From the NCBI RefSeq assembly GCF_029946515.1, contig NZ_JARZHH010000033.1:1-64000 (forward strand): a stretch of 64,000 nucleotides of DNA. Reading direction: 5' to 3'. Position 1 is the first letter of the stretch. Each line of letters opens with the position of its first letter. The stretch is from Polyangium sp. 6x1. GTDB taxonomy: Bacteria; Myxococcota_A; Polyangia; Polyangiales; Polyangiaceae. Positions 54,025-63,185 of this stretch are shown in pieces. Both the position numbers and the translations under genes were made by a program. The notes under the pieces were generated by a model that saw only the letters and a list, made by a program, of their open reading frames with translations, was not told where the DNA came from and ran no database searches.

Positions 54025-55737
54025 ATGCGATACCTCGCGCTCACCTGCGACTATGACGGCACGCTCGCCAAGCACGGCGCGGTCACCGACGAGGGTTTCG
54101 AAGCGCTGGAGCGCCTGCGCGCGACCGGCCGGAAGGTGATACTCGTGACCGGACGCGTGCTCGGCGACTTGTTGACCGTCCTCCCTCGCCCCGAGCTCTT
54201 CGATCGCATCGTCGCCGAGAACGGCGCGGTCCTTTATCGTCCCATCGGACGCGAGGAACGCGCCCTCGCGGAAGCGCCCCCGCCGTGGTTCGTCGATAGA
54301 CTTCGCGAAGCGGGAGTGGCTCCTCTCTCTGTGGGTCGTGCCATCGTGGCGACAGATGCCTCGCAGGATCGTGCGGTGCTCGACGTGATTCGACGGAGTG
54401 GTCTCGAATTACGGATGGTGTATAACGAGGACGCATTGATGGTGCTCCCTGCGGAGGTCGGCAAAGGCAGCGGTCTCCGGGTCGCCTTGCAAGAGCTCGG
54501 AATGTCGCCGCACGAGGTCGTAGGCATTGGCAATGCCGAGAACGATCACGCATTCCTCGCGCTTTGCGAGTGCTCCGCGACGCCGGCCGACGCCGTTTCA
54601 TCGCTCCGGGAGCGCGCGGACCTCGTGACGAAAGGCGAAAATGGGCGGGGGGTCGTCGAGCTCATCGACAAGCTCATCGACGACGACCTGCGCCACGTCG
54701 AGCCCCGCCTGACGCGCCGGCACGCGCTCCTCGGTACGACGGGCGACGGCGAGCCGCTGCTCATCCCTCCGTACGGAGGCAACGTCCTCGTGGTGGGCCC
54801 GTCCGGCAGCGGCAAGACGACATTCGCAATGGCGCTGCTCGAACGGCTGGCGGAGCAATCGTACCAGTTCATCGCCATCGATCCCGAGGGTGACTATTCT
54901 CGATTCGAAGACGCGATCGAGCTCGGGGACCTTCGTCGTCCACCGAGCATCGACGAAATTTTGCGCGTGCTCGACAACCCTGACACGGACGTATCGGTCA
55001 ATCTCCTTGCCATCGAGCTCGGCGACAGGCCGGCGTTCCTCGAGCAGCTCTTCCCCCGGCTGCAATCGATGCGTGCGCGGACGGGTCGACCCCACTGGAT
55101 CCTGATCGACGAGGCGCACCATGTCTGGCCGTCCGCTTGGGGACCCGTATCCCTCACGTTTCCGCAGGAGGTGGGCGAGCTCGTCCTCGTCACGCTCCAT
55201 GCCGACGAGATTGCCGTCCCGATCCTCGAGCGTATCGACGTCGTGATCTCGGTCGGACCCTTGCCCGAACCGGAGCTCGTGGCCTTCAGCGTGGCGATCG
55301 GAGTTCCACCGCCTCGGGTGACCGAGCCTCCGCGTCCCGGGGACGTGCTCGTATGGAATCGCGGCGCGGGTCACCAGCCGCGCTGGGTGACGCCGGCGCC
55401 GGGGCGGGGGGAGCACCTGAGGCACCTTCGCAAGTACGCCGAGGGCAACCTTCGCGAGAAGAGCTTTTATTTCCGGGGCCCGGACGGTCGGCTGAACCTT
55501 CGTGCCCGTAACCTGGCCGTATTCGTCGAGATCGCAAACGGGGTCGACGACGAGACGTGGCTCTATCACCTCGCGCAGGGCGATTACACGCGCTGGTTCG
55601 CCAATGCGGTGAAGGACCCAGCCTTGGCAGCGACGGCCGAGGAGATCTCCGCGCGCACGGATCTCACGCCCCGGCAGAGCCGCGCGTTGATCTCCGAAGC
55701 CATCACGACACGCTATACGCTGCCTGCCAGGCCGTAG
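54025..55737 (+). CDS. HAD-IIB phosphatase fused to HerA/DUF87-like ATPase
   Basis: The 570-residue protein starts at ATG 54025. Residues 1-218 are a Cof-type HAD phosphatase: DYDGT (Asp9 and Asp11), VTGR, Lys147 in VGKGSG and GIGNAENDHAF (motif IV, Asp174). Residues about 230-500 are a P-loop ATPase of the HerA/DUF87 type: Walker A VVGPSGSGKTT (about 257-266), IDPEGD, Walker B WILIDEAHHVW (about 358-368) and LVLVTLHADEIAV. The C-terminal part (about 500-570) is unassigned. This is one open frame with no internal start signal. The phosphatase substrate could be a sugar phosphate or nucleotide. Confidence 0.85.
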   Translation: MRYLALTCDYDGTLAKHGAVTDEGFEALERLRATGRKVILVTGRVLGDLLTVLPRPELFDRIVAENGAVLYRPIGREERALAEAPPPWFVDRLREAGVAPLSVGRAIVATDASQDRAVLDVIRRSGLELRMVYNEDALMVLPAEVGKGSGLRVALQELGMSPHEVVGIGNAENDHAFLALCECSATPADAVSSLRERADLVTKGENGRGVVELIDKLIDDDLRHVEPRLTRRHALLGTTGDGEPLLIPPYGGNVLVVGPSGSGKTTFAMALLERLAEQSYQFIAIDPEGDYSRFEDAIELGDLRRPPSIDEILRVLDNPDTDVSVNLLAIELGDRPAFLEQLFPRLQSMRARTGRPHWILIDEAHHVWPSAWGPVSLTFPQEVGELVLVTLHADEIAVPILERIDVVISVGPLPEPELVAFSVAIGVPPPRVTEPPRPGDVLVWNRGAGHQPRWVTPAPGRGEHLRHLRKYAEGNLREKSFYFRGPDGRLNLRARNLAVFVEIANGVDDETWLYHLAQGDYTRWFANAVKDPALAATAEEISARTDLTPRQSRALISEAITTRYTLPARP

Positions 55738-55785
55738 AAGTGCAAAGGGTTGTTTCGTTCTGTTTCGTCGCGGAAGGTTTTGGTC

Positions 55786-56286
55786 ATGACGGGTCCACGG
55801 AGCGGTACACGGCAGGCACGAGGCGGCGGCGATACGGTCCGGCTCAAGCGGGCATACGAGGAACCTGAAGCCTCCGATGGGTACCGGGTGCTCGTGGACC
55901 GGCTATGGCCGCGGGGTGTGCGCAAGGATGCGCTTGTGATTGACGCCTGGATGAAGGAAATCGGGCCGAGCGCCGAGCTCCGGCGCTGGTTCGGTCACGA
56001 GGAGGCCCGATGGGAGGAGTTTGCGGTGCGTTACCGCGCGGAGCTCCGCCAGCAGCCGGCTGCGGGGCTCGTGGACGAGCTCGTGGAGCGGGCAAAGCGG
56101 GGGACGGTGACGCTCGTTTTCGGGGCCAAGGACGAGCACCACAACCAGGCGGTCGTCCTCCACGGCGTGATTGCTCGGAGGCTCCGCGGGACCGTCAAGG
56201 CAGGCCGCGTTCGGTCGGGGCTTGGTGTGAGGTCGACGTCGCCCGGCGCCTCCCCCACTTCGCGCAAGGCGTCGACCCGTCTCTAG
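55786..56286 (+). CDS. DUF488 family protein
   Basis: The 166-residue protein shows the DUF488 core: VRLKRAYEEP, DGYRVLVDRLWPRGV, IDAWMKEIGPSAELRRWFGHE, WEEFAVRYRAEL and TLVFGAKDEHHNQAVVL. The C-terminal 30 residues are Arg/Ser-rich and may be disordered. The family has no established reaction; the conserved Asp, His and Arg residues suggest an enzyme. An in-frame TTG upstream (55750) is the alternative to ATG 55786. Confidence 0.8.
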   Translation: MTGPRSGTRQARGGGDTVRLKRAYEEPEASDGYRVLVDRLWPRGVRKDALVIDAWMKEIGPSAELRRWFGHEEARWEEFAVRYRAELRQQPAAGLVDELVERAKRGTVTLVFGAKDEHHNQAVVLHGVIARRLRGTVKAGRVRSGLGVRSTSPGASPTSRKASTRL

Positions 56287-56334
56287 CCAGTCGACGAGCC
56301 CGGCGGATCGCTTGTCGCGCCCGGCTGTCGAGGG

Positions 56335-57693
56335 TCACGTCGCTCGCGAGACCGCGGGCGGGTGCCAATCGGCATTGACCGCCGCCTGCTTTGGCGAGTA
56401 CAGCCGCATGGTGAGGTTGAACGCGCCCTGCTGGGGTGCCGGCAGCCAATTCGACCGCCTCGTATCGGTCTCGTCCATGGAGCGCTGGACGTACAGCGTC
56501 ACGGAGCCATCGGGGCCCTTGGCCAGGTCGTTTCGCGTGCCCAGCGAGAAGCGGTCGATGGGGTTCGGGACCTGGTATCCCTGCTCGTCGTACATCGTCA
56601 CGGACCAGAAGGCGTTCACGGGGGGCAGTTTGTCGGCCTCGAAGCGCAGCGTGTAATTCACGGCGCTGTCCAGCGCGGCGCTCGTGGAATCCACGTAGGC
56701 GGTCGGGTAGATCGCGTCCTCCGGGAGATTGGCGCCGAGGCCGATCAAGGCAATGATCGCGCGGCGGAGGTAGCTCGTCCCGTAGGTCCCCATCAGCTCG
56801 TTCGGGTAGACCCAGCCATTCGTCAGCGGCGTGATGGAGAACTGCTTCTCCTTCATCCGGGCGAGGGCGTCGGGGGCTGCTTTCTTGAAGGCGTCTTGCA
56901 CCCCCGCCGGGGCTGCGTTCAGGTCGAACGGCTGGCCCGGCACGAAGCCCGCCCGCGCCAGGCGCGCGAGAATGGGGTAGTCATTGAAGTGCGCCGGATT
57001 CTGGCGCATCAGGTCCGCGCCATAGGCGTAGAACTCCTCGGGCGTCATCTTCTCCACGACGTCCATCGGCTCTTCGAGGCTGATGTCATCGCCGTCGGAC
57101 CCCTGGGGCGGCGGCGGCGGCTGCCCGGCCTCGTAGGCGGAGAGAGGGATGATCTGGAGGCCATTCTGGAACTCGTGCACGCTGGCATAGTCGGATTCAC
57201 CGTTGCACTGCGTTCGTCCGATGATCCAGACATACGGCGTCGACGCGTCGATCCGTTGCAGGTTCAGGGCCGGGTTGATCGTCCCCTTCCACCCCGGGCC
57301 GACGATGACGAGCGTTTGGGCCGCTGTCCCCGTCGTGCGGGGGCCGGGGCAGGCGACGACGTCCGTCCACATGTCGAGCATGGGCAAGAGGTAGTAGCGT
57401 CCACCGGACGCAGGGACCTTGATGACCATGGGCTCGCGCACGAGATCGAGCCACGCGCTCGAATAGAGCGTGTCGAAGTTGGGTCGCACCACGGTGCGGT
57501 CTGCCACCCCCGGGAAGCGCGGATTGTTCATGAACACGTTGGCCGGGGCTCGCCAGGTGGCGAGGTCGATCTCCTTGACGTTCGTCATCTTCCGGCGCGT
57601 CACGTCCATCAACACGAGGGGATAGAGATATGTATATCCCTCGCAGCCGATCTCGTATGCCGTCTCGAAGTTCAAATCAGCGTTCATCGCCAT
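56335..57693 (-). CDS. DUF1254/DUF1214 domain protein
   Basis: The 452-residue protein starts at the ATG after AAAGGAG. The N-terminal half fits DUF1254 (YEIGCEGYTYLYPLVLMDVTRRKMTNV, VVRPNFDTLYSSAWLDLVREPMVI) and the C-terminal half DUF1214 (PPVNAFWSVTMYDEQGYQVPNPIDRFSLG, LYVQRSMDETDTRRSNWLPAPQQGAFNL). The domain pair is common and its function unknown; no signal peptide is visible. A 9-bp hairpin sits just upstream of its ribosome site. Confidence 0.88.
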   Translation of the reverse strand: MAMNADLNFETAYEIGCEGYTYLYPLVLMDVTRRKMTNVKEIDLATWRAPANVFMNNPRFPGVADRTVVRPNFDTLYSSAWLDLVREPMVIKVPASGGRYYLLPMLDMWTDVVACPGPRTTGTAAQTLVIVGPGWKGTINPALNLQRIDASTPYVWIIGRTQCNGESDYASVHEFQNGLQIIPLSAYEAGQPPPPPQGSDGDDISLEEPMDVVEKMTPEEFYAYGADLMRQNPAHFNDYPILARLARAGFVPGQPFDLNAAPAGVQDAFKKAAPDALARMKEKQFSITPLTNGWVYPNELMGTYGTSYLRRAIIALIGLGANLPEDAIYPTAYVDSTSAALDSAVNYTLRFEADKLPPVNAFWSVTMYDEQGYQVPNPIDRFSLGTRNDLAKGPDGSVTLYVQRSMDETDTRRSNWLPAPQQGAFNLTMRLYSPKQAAVNADWHPPAVSRAT

Positions 57694-57705
57694 GGGCTCC
57701 TTTTC

Positions 57706-57726
57706 GTCGAGCGCGCAGCGCTCGAC
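57706..57726 (-). promoter_or_regulatory. Perfect hairpin upstream of DUF1254 ribosome site
   Basis: GTCGAGCGC (57706-57714) and GCGCTCGAC (57718-57726) form a perfect 9-bp stem with a 3-nt loop. It ends a few bases before the AAAAGGAG ribosome site on the minus strand. It could be an operator for a dimeric regulator or an RNA element that affects ribosome access. Confidence 0.45.
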
Positions 57727-58589
57727 GTTCCATTCGCGGATAGGAAACCGCTCTCCTGGGGCCAGGTTCCGTCGCGCTCCGCGCTTCGCTGCTGCGGAAT
57801 GCCTCCATCGCGAAGGACGCGACGCACCCCCCCCGTGAGCGATCGCGGCGATTCTGCCGAGATCGCTCGCGGAGCGTCAATCCGCCGTCATCCTCCATCG
57901 CTTCAGGCGAGAATGCAACCGCGAAGACTGCGTCCGCCTGCCTATCTTGCGTTTCATGGACAGCTCGCTGCGTTTTCTGGACAGGCGAATGGTCACGGGG
58001 CCCCTGGCGACGGGGAGCTCGCTCGGCTGCGAGCTCATCGACGGCGCGTCGAAGACCTCCACGATCTGTGTCGACGGAGCCCCCGGCCGTTGCCGGCAAC
58101 CATCGCGAGCATGTCGACAAGGACCCCAGCCGTTGCCGACAAGCGCGGCGAGCATGTCGACAAGGACCCCAGCCGTTGCCGGCAACCATCGCGAGCATGT
58201 CGACAAGGACCCCCGCCGTTGCCGACAAGCGCGGGCGAGCATGTCGACAGTGACTCCAGCCGTTGCCGACAAGCGCGGGCGAGCATGTCGACAAGGACCC
58301 CAGCCGTTGCCGACAAGCGCGGGCGAGCATGTCGACAGTGACTCCAGCCGTTGCCGGCAAGCGCGGCGAGCATGTCGACGGAGCCCCCAGCCCTTGCCGA
58401 CGACCGCAACGAGCATGTCGACAAGGCCCCTCCTCGTTGCCGACAAGCCCGACGAGCATGCCTTGGACCTCTCGGCACCTCGTTCACGGTCTACCAACGC
58501 GCTAAAAATGTGCTCCAGGCGGATGATGAATCCCCGCGCTTCGTCGAACGCGCACACAGGGCCCACTCCCCTGCACAAGGAGGATGATC
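57727..58589. other. Gene-free stretch holding the minisatellite
   Basis: I see no supported gene here. Several open frames exist on both strands but they depend on the repeat and lack ribosome sites. Apart from the array at 58068-58465, the left part (57727-58067) shows no element I can name. Confidence 0.55.
58068..58465. repeat. 43/44-bp tandem repeat array, about nine units
   Basis: GAGCATGTCGAC recurs at 58107, 58150, 58193, 58237, 58281, 58325, 58368 and 58411, with a partial copy at 58454, so the period is 43 or 44 bp. A further degenerate half-unit lies at about 58068. Each unit has the core TGTCGAC, the spacer AAGGACCCCAGCCGTTGCCG or the variant AGTGACTCCAGCCGTTGCCG, and CAAGCGCG or CAACCATCG. 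Because 43 and 44 are not multiples of 3, each frame shows the same peptide words in turn, which argues against coding. No spacers of unrelated sequence exist, so it is not a CRISPR array. Confidence 0.88.
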
Positions 58590-59084
58590 ATGTCGGAGAA
58601 CGCGATCGGAAAGTATACGGGCAAGGGTGTCGTCGACGCGATGCCGTTCAAGCACAAGCTCGTCGACGTCAAGCAAGGCGAGCTTTCGAGGCTCAAGCGC
58701 TCGAAGCCAGGGTGCGCCGGCGTCCTCGCCGACCTCGCCGCCGCGATGCCCGAGCACGGCAATGCGGCGCGCATCCACCCGGATTGTTATGCCGAGATCG
58801 TCGAGGCGGCGCAGACCCTGGAGCAGATCCGCGCCCAGCGCCCCGAGGCTGACAAACTCGCCGAGGTCCTTCGGGAGAGCGAGGCCTACTACGAGGATAA
58901 GCTCGAGGGGTTGATCAGCAGGCTCGCCAAGACCGTCCTCGATACCGCGAAGGACGAGAACAAGCCCGCCCTGCTCGCGACCTTCGAGTCCGCGATCCAG
59001 TACCGGACGCAATACGCGGACAAGGGCGTCGCCACCCGCCGCAAGAACCAGCAGAACGCAGACGAGGCCCCGAGCGAGGCATGA
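58590..59084 (+). CDS. Hypothetical helical protein
   Basis: The 164-residue protein starts at ATG 58590, seven bases after AGGAGG; the ATG at 58584 is too close to the site. It is Ala/Glu/Lys-rich and largely helical, with a central HPDCYAEIVEAAQTLEQIRAQRPEADKLAEVLRES coiled stretch. I know no family. It directly follows the minisatellite array, whose last unit is 125 bp upstream. Confidence 0.7.
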   Translation: MSENAIGKYTGKGVVDAMPFKHKLVDVKQGELSRLKRSKPGCAGVLADLAAAMPEHGNAARIHPDCYAEIVEAAQTLEQIRAQRPEADKLAEVLRESEAYYEDKLEGLISRLAKTVLDTAKDENKPALLATFESAIQYRTQYADKGVATRRKNQQNADEAPSEA

Positions 59085-59124
59085 CGCGCCCGCCTTGAAA
59101 CGCCCCGCCTGACGAACCCCCTCT

Positions 59125-60246
59125 TCAATCCCCCGTCTTCCCGCTCCCCGGCGGATACACATGCCTCCGCCCCCACGGATCTTCCACGGTCCGCCGCCCG
59201 TCTTCCCCCTCCGCCCCGAGATACCCCGGCCCGATCGGCACCTTCCCGTAGCCGCCCGGGATATCCAGCACGTACGACGGCTGCGCGATCCCCGACAATG
59301 TCTGCCGGAGCTCGCGCATGATCGATTGCCCCTCCGCGATGCTCGTCCGGAAATGCCCCGTCCCCACCGCCAGGTCGCCGTGGTGCAGGTAATAGGGTTT
59401 GACCCGTAAAACGACGAGCTCCCGGAAGAGCGCCTTCAACGTCTCGGCGTCCGCGTTCACCCCACGCAGCAGCACCGTCTGCGACAGCATCGGGAGCCCC
59501 GCGTCCACGATCCGCGCGCACGCCTCGCGCGCCTTCGGACCGAGCTCGCGCGGATGGTTGGTGTGCAAAACGACGTACGTCGTCAGCCCCGGCACGCGCA
59601 GCGCCGCGAGCATCGCCTCGTCGACGCGCCCGGGCTCCATCACCGGCACGCGCGTGTGCACGCGGAGAACCCGCACGTGTTCGATCGCCGCGAGCGCGGA
59701 CGTGATCTCGGCGAGCTTGCGGGGCGGCAGGATCAGCGGATCGCCCCCGCTCAGGATCACCTCCCACACTTCTTCGTGCGCGCGGACGTACTCGATCGCC
59801 GCCGCGAGCTCCTCGCGCGACAAGACCTCGCTGCCCGGACCGACCTTTTCGCGCCGGAAGCAGAAGCGGCAGTACGCGGGGCAGACGTGGACCGGCTTCA
59901 AGAGCAACCTGTCCGGGTAGCGGTGCGTGATCCCCTTGACCGGCGTGTGCGGATCGTCGCCGATCGGATCCACCCGTTCTTCCGGCAGGATCCGGAGCTC
60001 GCGCTTGCTCGGCAGGAACTGCTTCGCGATCGGGTCGTTCGGATCTCCGGGCGTCACGAGGTCCACGAGGTCGGGCGTGATGGCCACGCTGAAGCGGTCC
60101 GCGACACGCTCGAGCGCCTCCATCTCCCCGCGATCCACGAGACCCTGCTCGACGAGCTCGCTGACGCGTCGCGACGTCCGGCGCGTGTCCTCTTGCGCGC
60201 CTTCGCGCTCTCGCGCGCGCTCCGTTTCGCATGCCCTCACACCCAC
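59125..60246 (-). CDS. Lysine 2,3-aminomutase-family radical SAM protein
   Basis: The 373-residue protein uses GTG at 60244-60246, chosen because AGGAGG lies 9 bases upstream; an in-frame TTG at 60277-60279 has none. It has CPAYCRFCFRREKVG (Cys-x3-Cys-x2-Cys for the Fe4S4 cluster), ILSGGDPLILP and YVLDIPGGYGKVP as in KamA/EpmB proteins. These convert alpha-lysine to beta-lysine, for osmolytes, antibiotics or EF-P modification. The C-terminus is intermediate in length between EpmB and KamA, so the role is undecided. Confidence 0.85.
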   Translation of the reverse strand: MGVRACETERAREREGAQEDTRRTSRRVSELVEQGLVDRGEMEALERVADRFSVAITPDLVDLVTPGDPNDPIAKQFLPSKRELRILPEERVDPIGDDPHTPVKGITHRYPDRLLLKPVHVCPAYCRFCFRREKVGPGSEVLSREELAAAIEYVRAHEEVWEVILSGGDPLILPPRKLAEITSALAAIEHVRVLRVHTRVPVMEPGRVDEAMLAALRVPGLTTYVVLHTNHPRELGPKAREACARIVDAGLPMLSQTVLLRGVNADAETLKALFRELVVLRVKPYYLHHGDLAVGTGHFRTSIAEGQSIMRELRQTLSGIAQPSYVLDIPGGYGKVPIGPGYLGAEGEDGRRTVEDPWGRRHVYPPGSGKTGD

Positions 60247-60392
60247 GGCGCCGCTCCTCCTAGTGTTCTTTCGGTCCAAAAGCCAGCGACGTCGAGCCCT
60301 CGCGCCCCCGCTCGTCTGCTGGCTCTCTGTCAGCCCTGGAAAGGGGCCGGCCCGCGTCGTAAGAAAGAACCTCCCTTTCCGGCCCGACGAAC

Positions 60393-63176
60393 ATGCGCAC
60401 GAACCGCCCTTTCCTCGCTGCCCTCTTCGCCGCCACCCTGCTCGCTCCCGCCGGATCCTTCGCGGACGAATCGTCCGGCAAGGTCCTCGGGCGCGCCGCG
60501 ATCCTCGCGCAAAAGGGCGACTACGCCGCCGCGGAGAAGGAGCTCGACGCCGTCAAGTCCGGGCCCGAGCGCGCCCAGGCCCTCCTCGAAAAGGCGCGCC
60601 TCGAGCTCTTGCAAGGCCGCTACACCGACGCCGCCAAGACGGCGAAGAGCGCCGCTGCGCTCGGCAAAGACACGAAGATCCAGGCCGCTCCGATCCTCGC
60701 CGAGGCGCTCGCGTCGCAAGGGAAGGTGAGCGACGCGATCGACGCCGTGAAGGACGTCGCGGACGAGGACACGGCGCACCGGGCGCGGCTCGTCCTCGGC
60801 GAGCTCTTGATCCGCGCCGGAAAACGCGGCGCGGCGAGCGTGCCGCTGCGCAGGCTCGTCGAGGCGTACAACGACGACACGATCAACGATCGCGACGCCG
60901 AGGGCCTCTCGCTCGTCGGCCGCGCGGCGCACCTCCTGCGCTCGGCGCACGACGCGAACCAGGCGTACAACGAGGCCGAGAAGGCGGGCGCGAAGACGCG
61001 CGTCGAGACGCTCCTCTGGCGCGCCGAGCTCTTCCTCGACAAGTACAACCCCGGCGAGGCGGGCGAGTCCGTCAAGGCCGCGCAGAAGCTCGCGCCGAAG
61101 GATCCGCGCGTCCACGTCGCCATGGCGCGCGTCAAGCTCGAGAACGCCATGGACTTCGAGGCGGCCGAGAGCGAGATCAAGCAGGCGCTCGAGGTGAACC
61201 CGAACCTCACCTCCGCGTACGTGATCCGCGCCGGCCTCGCGCTGCGCACGATGGACATCGCGGCGGCCGACGCGGCCGTCAAGCGCGGGCTCGAGGTCGA
61301 CGCAACGAACCTCGAGCTGCTCTCGATGAAGGCGGCGACGCGCTTCCTCGCCGACGATCTCCAAGGCTACGAGGCCACGAAGAAGCAAGTCCTCTCGCTC
61401 TGCCCCGAGTACTCCGCGTTCTTCCAGATCGTCGCGGAGTACGCCGAGTGGGAGCACCGCTACGAGGACATCGTCCGCATGATGGACGAGGCCACGCAGG
61501 TCGACGCCCAGGACATGAAGGCCTACGCGACGCTCGGCTTGAACAAGATCCGCCTCGGCGACGACGACGGCGGCCTCGATGCGCTCCGCAAATCGTGGAA
61601 GAAGGATCGGTTCAACGTCCGCGCCTACAACACGCTGAACCTGTTCGAGAAGACGATCCCCGGGGAGTACGTCGCGACGAACGGCACGCGCTTCCGCATC
61701 CGGTACCACAAGGACGAGAAAGCCGTCCTCGAGCGCTACGTGCCGCGCATGCTCGACGAGGCGTGGGATTCGATGGTGAAGCGGTATGGCTTCACGCCGA
61801 AGATGCCCGTCTCGATCGAGCTTTATGCCGACGCGGAGCATTTCAGCATCCGCACGAGCGGCCTGCCGAACGTCGGCATCCAGGGCGTTTGCTTCGGCCA
61901 ATCCCTCGCGGCGCTCTCGCCCGGCGCGGGCCCGTTCAACTGGGGCAACGTGGTCTGGCACGAGCTCGGCCACGTCTTCGCGATCCAGTATTCGAAGAGC
62001 CACGTCCCGCGCTGGTTCACCGAGGGCCTCAGCGAATACGAGACCATCATTCGCCGCCCCGAATGGCAGCGCGAGGAGGACCCCGCGCTCTTCGCCGCGC
62101 TGAAGGGCGGGCGCATTCCGCCGCTCGACGGGTTCAACCGCGCCTTCACCCACGTCGACTCCGTGGAGGACGTGACCATGGCGTATTTCGCGGCGAGCCA
62201 GCTCGTCGTGTTCATGGCCGACAAATATGGATTCGACAAGGTCGCGGCCATGCTGCCGCGCTGGGGCAAAGGCGAGCGCACGCCGGACGTCATCAAGGGC
62301 GCGCTCGGCGTCTCGCACGACGAGGTCGACCGGCAGTTCCGCGAATGGCTGAAGAAGCGCCTCTCGCGTTACGAGAAGCAATACGTGCCGGACCTGCACG
62401 CGCCTCCGCTCGACGAGGCGCGCAAGGCGCTGCGGACCGACCCGAAAAACCCGAAGAAGCTCGTGGAGCTCGCGCTCGCGCTTTTCTCGGACGGGCAGAA
62501 GCCGGAGGCGCTCGCGGTGCTCGACGAGGCGCTCGCGCTCGATCCGAAGCAGCCCGACGCGAACTTCGTGCGCCTGCGGCTCGCCATGGGCGAAAAGAAG
62601 CTCGACGACGCGGCGCGTATCCTCGACAAGATGGTGGCGAACGGCCACGACGGCTACGTCCTGCGCATGAAGGCCGCCGACCTCGCGGAGATGCGCAAGG
62701 ACAAGGCGCGCATGAAGACGTGCTTCGAGGCCGCGTTCAAGTTCGACCCCTCGCAGGCCGAGCCGCTCCAGGGCCTCTACGACCTCGCGAAGGATCAAAA
62801 GGACATCGCCGGGCAGCTCGACGCCTTGCGGCGGCTCTCGCTGCTCGATCAGCACGACCGCCGCGTGTGGGTGCGCCTGCTCGAGCTGCTCGTCGAGCGC
62901 GGCCTCTGGGAGGAGGCCGTCAAGGTGGGCGAGAGCGCGATCTACGTCGACGTTTCGAACGCCAAGGTCCACCGCCTCTACGCCAAGGCCCTCGCGCGCA
63001 CGGGCCGACAGATCTCGGCGGTCTTCGAGCTGAACAGCGCGATCCTCACGAAGCCCGAGCCGCCCGAGATGGTCCAGATCTACGAGGACCTCGCCAAGGG
63101 CTACGACAAGCTCGGCAAAGCCGAATACGCCAAGCAGGCGCGCGACCTCGCCAAGCTCGTCGCACCGAAGGGCTGA
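60393..63176 (+). CDS. Secreted TPR protein with gluzincin peptidase domain
   Basis: The 927-residue protein starts after a signal peptide (LFAATLLAPAGSFADES). TPR-like helix pairs occupy about 30-400 and 660-920. Between them is a peptidase MA-like domain with HELGH (His523 and His527), followed by FTEGLSEYE whose Glu544 fits as third zinc ligand. This places it in the gluzincin group. The TPR flanks likely bind substrate or partners. It is 112 bp from the divergent KamA-family gene. Confidence 0.88.
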   Translation: MRTNRPFLAALFAATLLAPAGSFADESSGKVLGRAAILAQKGDYAAAEKELDAVKSGPERAQALLEKARLELLQGRYTDAAKTAKSAAALGKDTKIQAAPILAEALASQGKVSDAIDAVKDVADEDTAHRARLVLGELLIRAGKRGAASVPLRRLVEAYNDDTINDRDAEGLSLVGRAAHLLRSAHDANQAYNEAEKAGAKTRVETLLWRAELFLDKYNPGEAGESVKAAQKLAPKDPRVHVAMARVKLENAMDFEAAESEIKQALEVNPNLTSAYVIRAGLALRTMDIAAADAAVKRGLEVDATNLELLSMKAATRFLADDLQGYEATKKQVLSLCPEYSAFFQIVAEYAEWEHRYEDIVRMMDEATQVDAQDMKAYATLGLNKIRLGDDDGGLDALRKSWKKDRFNVRAYNTLNLFEKTIPGEYVATNGTRFRIRYHKDEKAVLERYVPRMLDEAWDSMVKRYGFTPKMPVSIELYADAEHFSIRTSGLPNVGIQGVCFGQSLAALSPGAGPFNWGNVVWHELGHVFAIQYSKSHVPRWFTEGLSEYETIIRRPEWQREEDPALFAALKGGRIPPLDGFNRAFTHVDSVEDVTMAYFAASQLVVFMADKYGFDKVAAMLPRWGKGERTPDVIKGALGVSHDEVDRQFREWLKKRLSRYEKQYVPDLHAPPLDEARKALRTDPKNPKKLVELALALFSDGQKPEALAVLDEALALDPKQPDANFVRLRLAMGEKKLDDAARILDKMVANGHDGYVLRMKAADLAEMRKDKARMKTCFEAAFKFDPSQAEPLQGLYDLAKDQKDIAGQLDALRRLSLLDQHDRRVWVRLLELLVERGLWEEAVKVGESAIYVDVSNAKVHRLYAKALARTGRQISAVFELNSAILTKPEPPEMVQIYEDLAKGYDKLGKAEYAKQARDLAKLVAPKG

Positions 63177-63185
63177 ATCGTCCCG

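Noticed and set aside
58107-58465. CRISPR-like array
   Set aside because: The repeats are contiguous with 43/44-bp period and no unrelated spacers; no cas genes are near.
57677-58578. Long open frames on both strands across the repeat array
   Set aside because: The repeat lacks stops in all frames and its period is not a multiple of three, so the same words appear in every frame. No ribosome sites fit.
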